5,050 bases of DNA from Chloroflexota bacterium (lineage in GTDB: Bacteria; Chloroflexota; Dormibacteria; CF-121). Of this stretch, positions 4,525 through 5,050 are shown piece by piece (the first letter of the stretch is position 1; each line of letters begins with the position of its first letter). The stretch covers positions 1 to 5,050 of the forward strand of contig VBIS01000237.1 of the NCBI GenBank assembly GCA_005880605.1, written 5' to 3'. The notes below the pieces were generated by a model. The model was not told where the DNA came from. It saw only the letters and a program-made list of their open reading frames with translations, and searched no databases. The position numbers and the translations under genes are program-made.

Positions 4525-5050
4525 GTGCTCACCGGCATACGGCGCACCCGATCGGGACAGGCCATTGTCATCATGGCGCTGGCCATGGTCGCCATCTGCG
4601 GAATGCTCGCGCTCGCGATCGATGCCGGGCGCCTCTACTTCCAGCGCCGGCTGATGCAGGATGCGGTCGACTCGGGCGCACTTGCCGGGGCCCAGAGCCT
4701 GGTGGGTACCGTGGCCAACCCGAATGGGCAACCGAACTACGCCCTCTACTACGCGCTGGACGACACCTTTGCGGTCTTCAGCCAGAACCCGGCCAACAAT
4801 GATCCGAACTCGTCCTTCTATACCGCTCCGATCAATCACACCGTGACCGACACGCAGGGCGGGTACACCATCACCGCCGTGGCCCCGACCGGTTATAGCA
4901 ATAAACAGGTCGAGGTCACGGTCAGCTTCAACGCGACCGCCACCTTCGTCCAGGTACTCGGCTTCCGCCAGATCGCGATCGTGGCTACGGCCACGGCAGA
5001 GGCCGGCACCAACGCCAAGACGTACGCCCTGTTCGCCTACACCAGCGGCG
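4525..5050 (+). CDS. TadG-like pilus assembly protein, N-terminal part
   Basis: TadG-family proteins carry a TadE/TadG-type N-terminal helix and a large exported domain, and take part in Tad pilus assembly or anchoring. The visible 175 residues start VLTGIRRTRSGQAIVIMALA (1-20), then a hydrophobic helix to about 32, IDAGRLYFQRRLMQDAVDSG (32-51) and ALAGAQSLV (52-60). The exported part includes a low-complexity Asn/Pro/Ser stretch (64-105) and beta-rich QVEVTVSFNATATFVQVLGF (128-147), followed by QIAIVATATAEAG (149-161). The pseudopilin glycine is present, but position +5 is Ile instead of Glu, as expected for an uncleaved TadG. GTG at 4525 is the best start. A CTG at 4513 overlapping the upstream stop is a weaker option. 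The frame is open at the right window edge. Co-directional and almost contiguous with the two tadE-like genes, so probably one operon. Confidence 0.85.
   Translation, partial: MLTGIRRTRSGQAIVIMALAMVAICGMLALAIDAGRLYFQRRLMQDAVDSGALAGAQSLVGTVANPNGQPNYALYYALDDTFAVFSQNPANNDPNSSFYTAPINHTVTDTQGGYTITAVAPTGYSNKQVEVTVSFNATATFVQVLGFRQIAIVATATAEAGTNAKTYALFAYTSG

Noticed and set aside
4321..4839. Minus-strand open frame of 172 codons
   Set aside because: It is antisense to the second TadE-like and the TadG-like genes, whose motifs are clear on the plus strand.

Overview
The window is GC-rich and gene-dense, with two unrelated blocks. The left half (about 1-2200, all on the minus strand) is a compact phenylacetyl-CoA epoxidase operon read in the order paaA-paaD-paaB-paaC. 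The right half (about 3612-5050, plus strand) is a tadE-tadE-tadG cluster of pilus-associated minor pseudopilins and an assembly protein. No rRNA, tRNA, CRISPR array or insertion sequence was seen. The gene set, the short divergent Paa proteins, the tandem TadE-like genes and the 'PHPTLPxxRGR' palindromic repeat suggest a soil or environmental Gram-positive-like lineage such as Chloroflexota or Dormibacterota. That assignment is an inference and is weak.

Layout. paaC (664-1, minus) runs off the left edge. paaB (885-661), paaD (1274-885) and paaA (2197-1271) are joined by 1- or 4-nt overlaps, so translation is probably coupled. A double GC-rich palindromic repeat sits at the paaA/paaD junction and encodes the first ~28 residues of PaaD, including its start codon. 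Divergent from paaA, 27 bp away, is a 57-codon remnant of an alpha/beta hydrolase (2225-2398, plus). Its N-terminal oxyanion-hole region is joined in frame to its extreme C-terminus, with the catalytic middle deleted. It converges on a HEAT-like alpha-solenoid protein gene (3222-2395, minus), and the two stop codons lie in the same CCTAGG. A gene-free 389-bp region (3223-3611) separates this gene from the tad-like cluster and holds several inverted repeats and a GAAC-N4-GTTC box.

How the genes work together. PaaA (di-iron catalytic subunit), PaaC (structural partner) and PaaB (bridge) form the epoxidase that converts phenylacetyl-CoA to its ring-1,2-epoxide. PaaD is thought to help mature iron-sulfur or iron centres of this system. 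The reductase PaaE is not in the window. The TadE-like proteins carry the prepilin-peptidase-type G|QxxxE motif and would be membrane-anchored minor pseudopilins. The TadG-like protein has the same N-terminal architecture without Glu5 and probably stays an uncleaved membrane-anchored assembly protein.

Points most worth a second look: the repeat-derived N-terminus of PaaD; the internally deleted hydrolase; a PaaC that appears to keep all six di-iron ligand positions; a probable CTG start for paaC; and the structured leader upstream of tadE. I did not find a convincing new defence or mobile system here.
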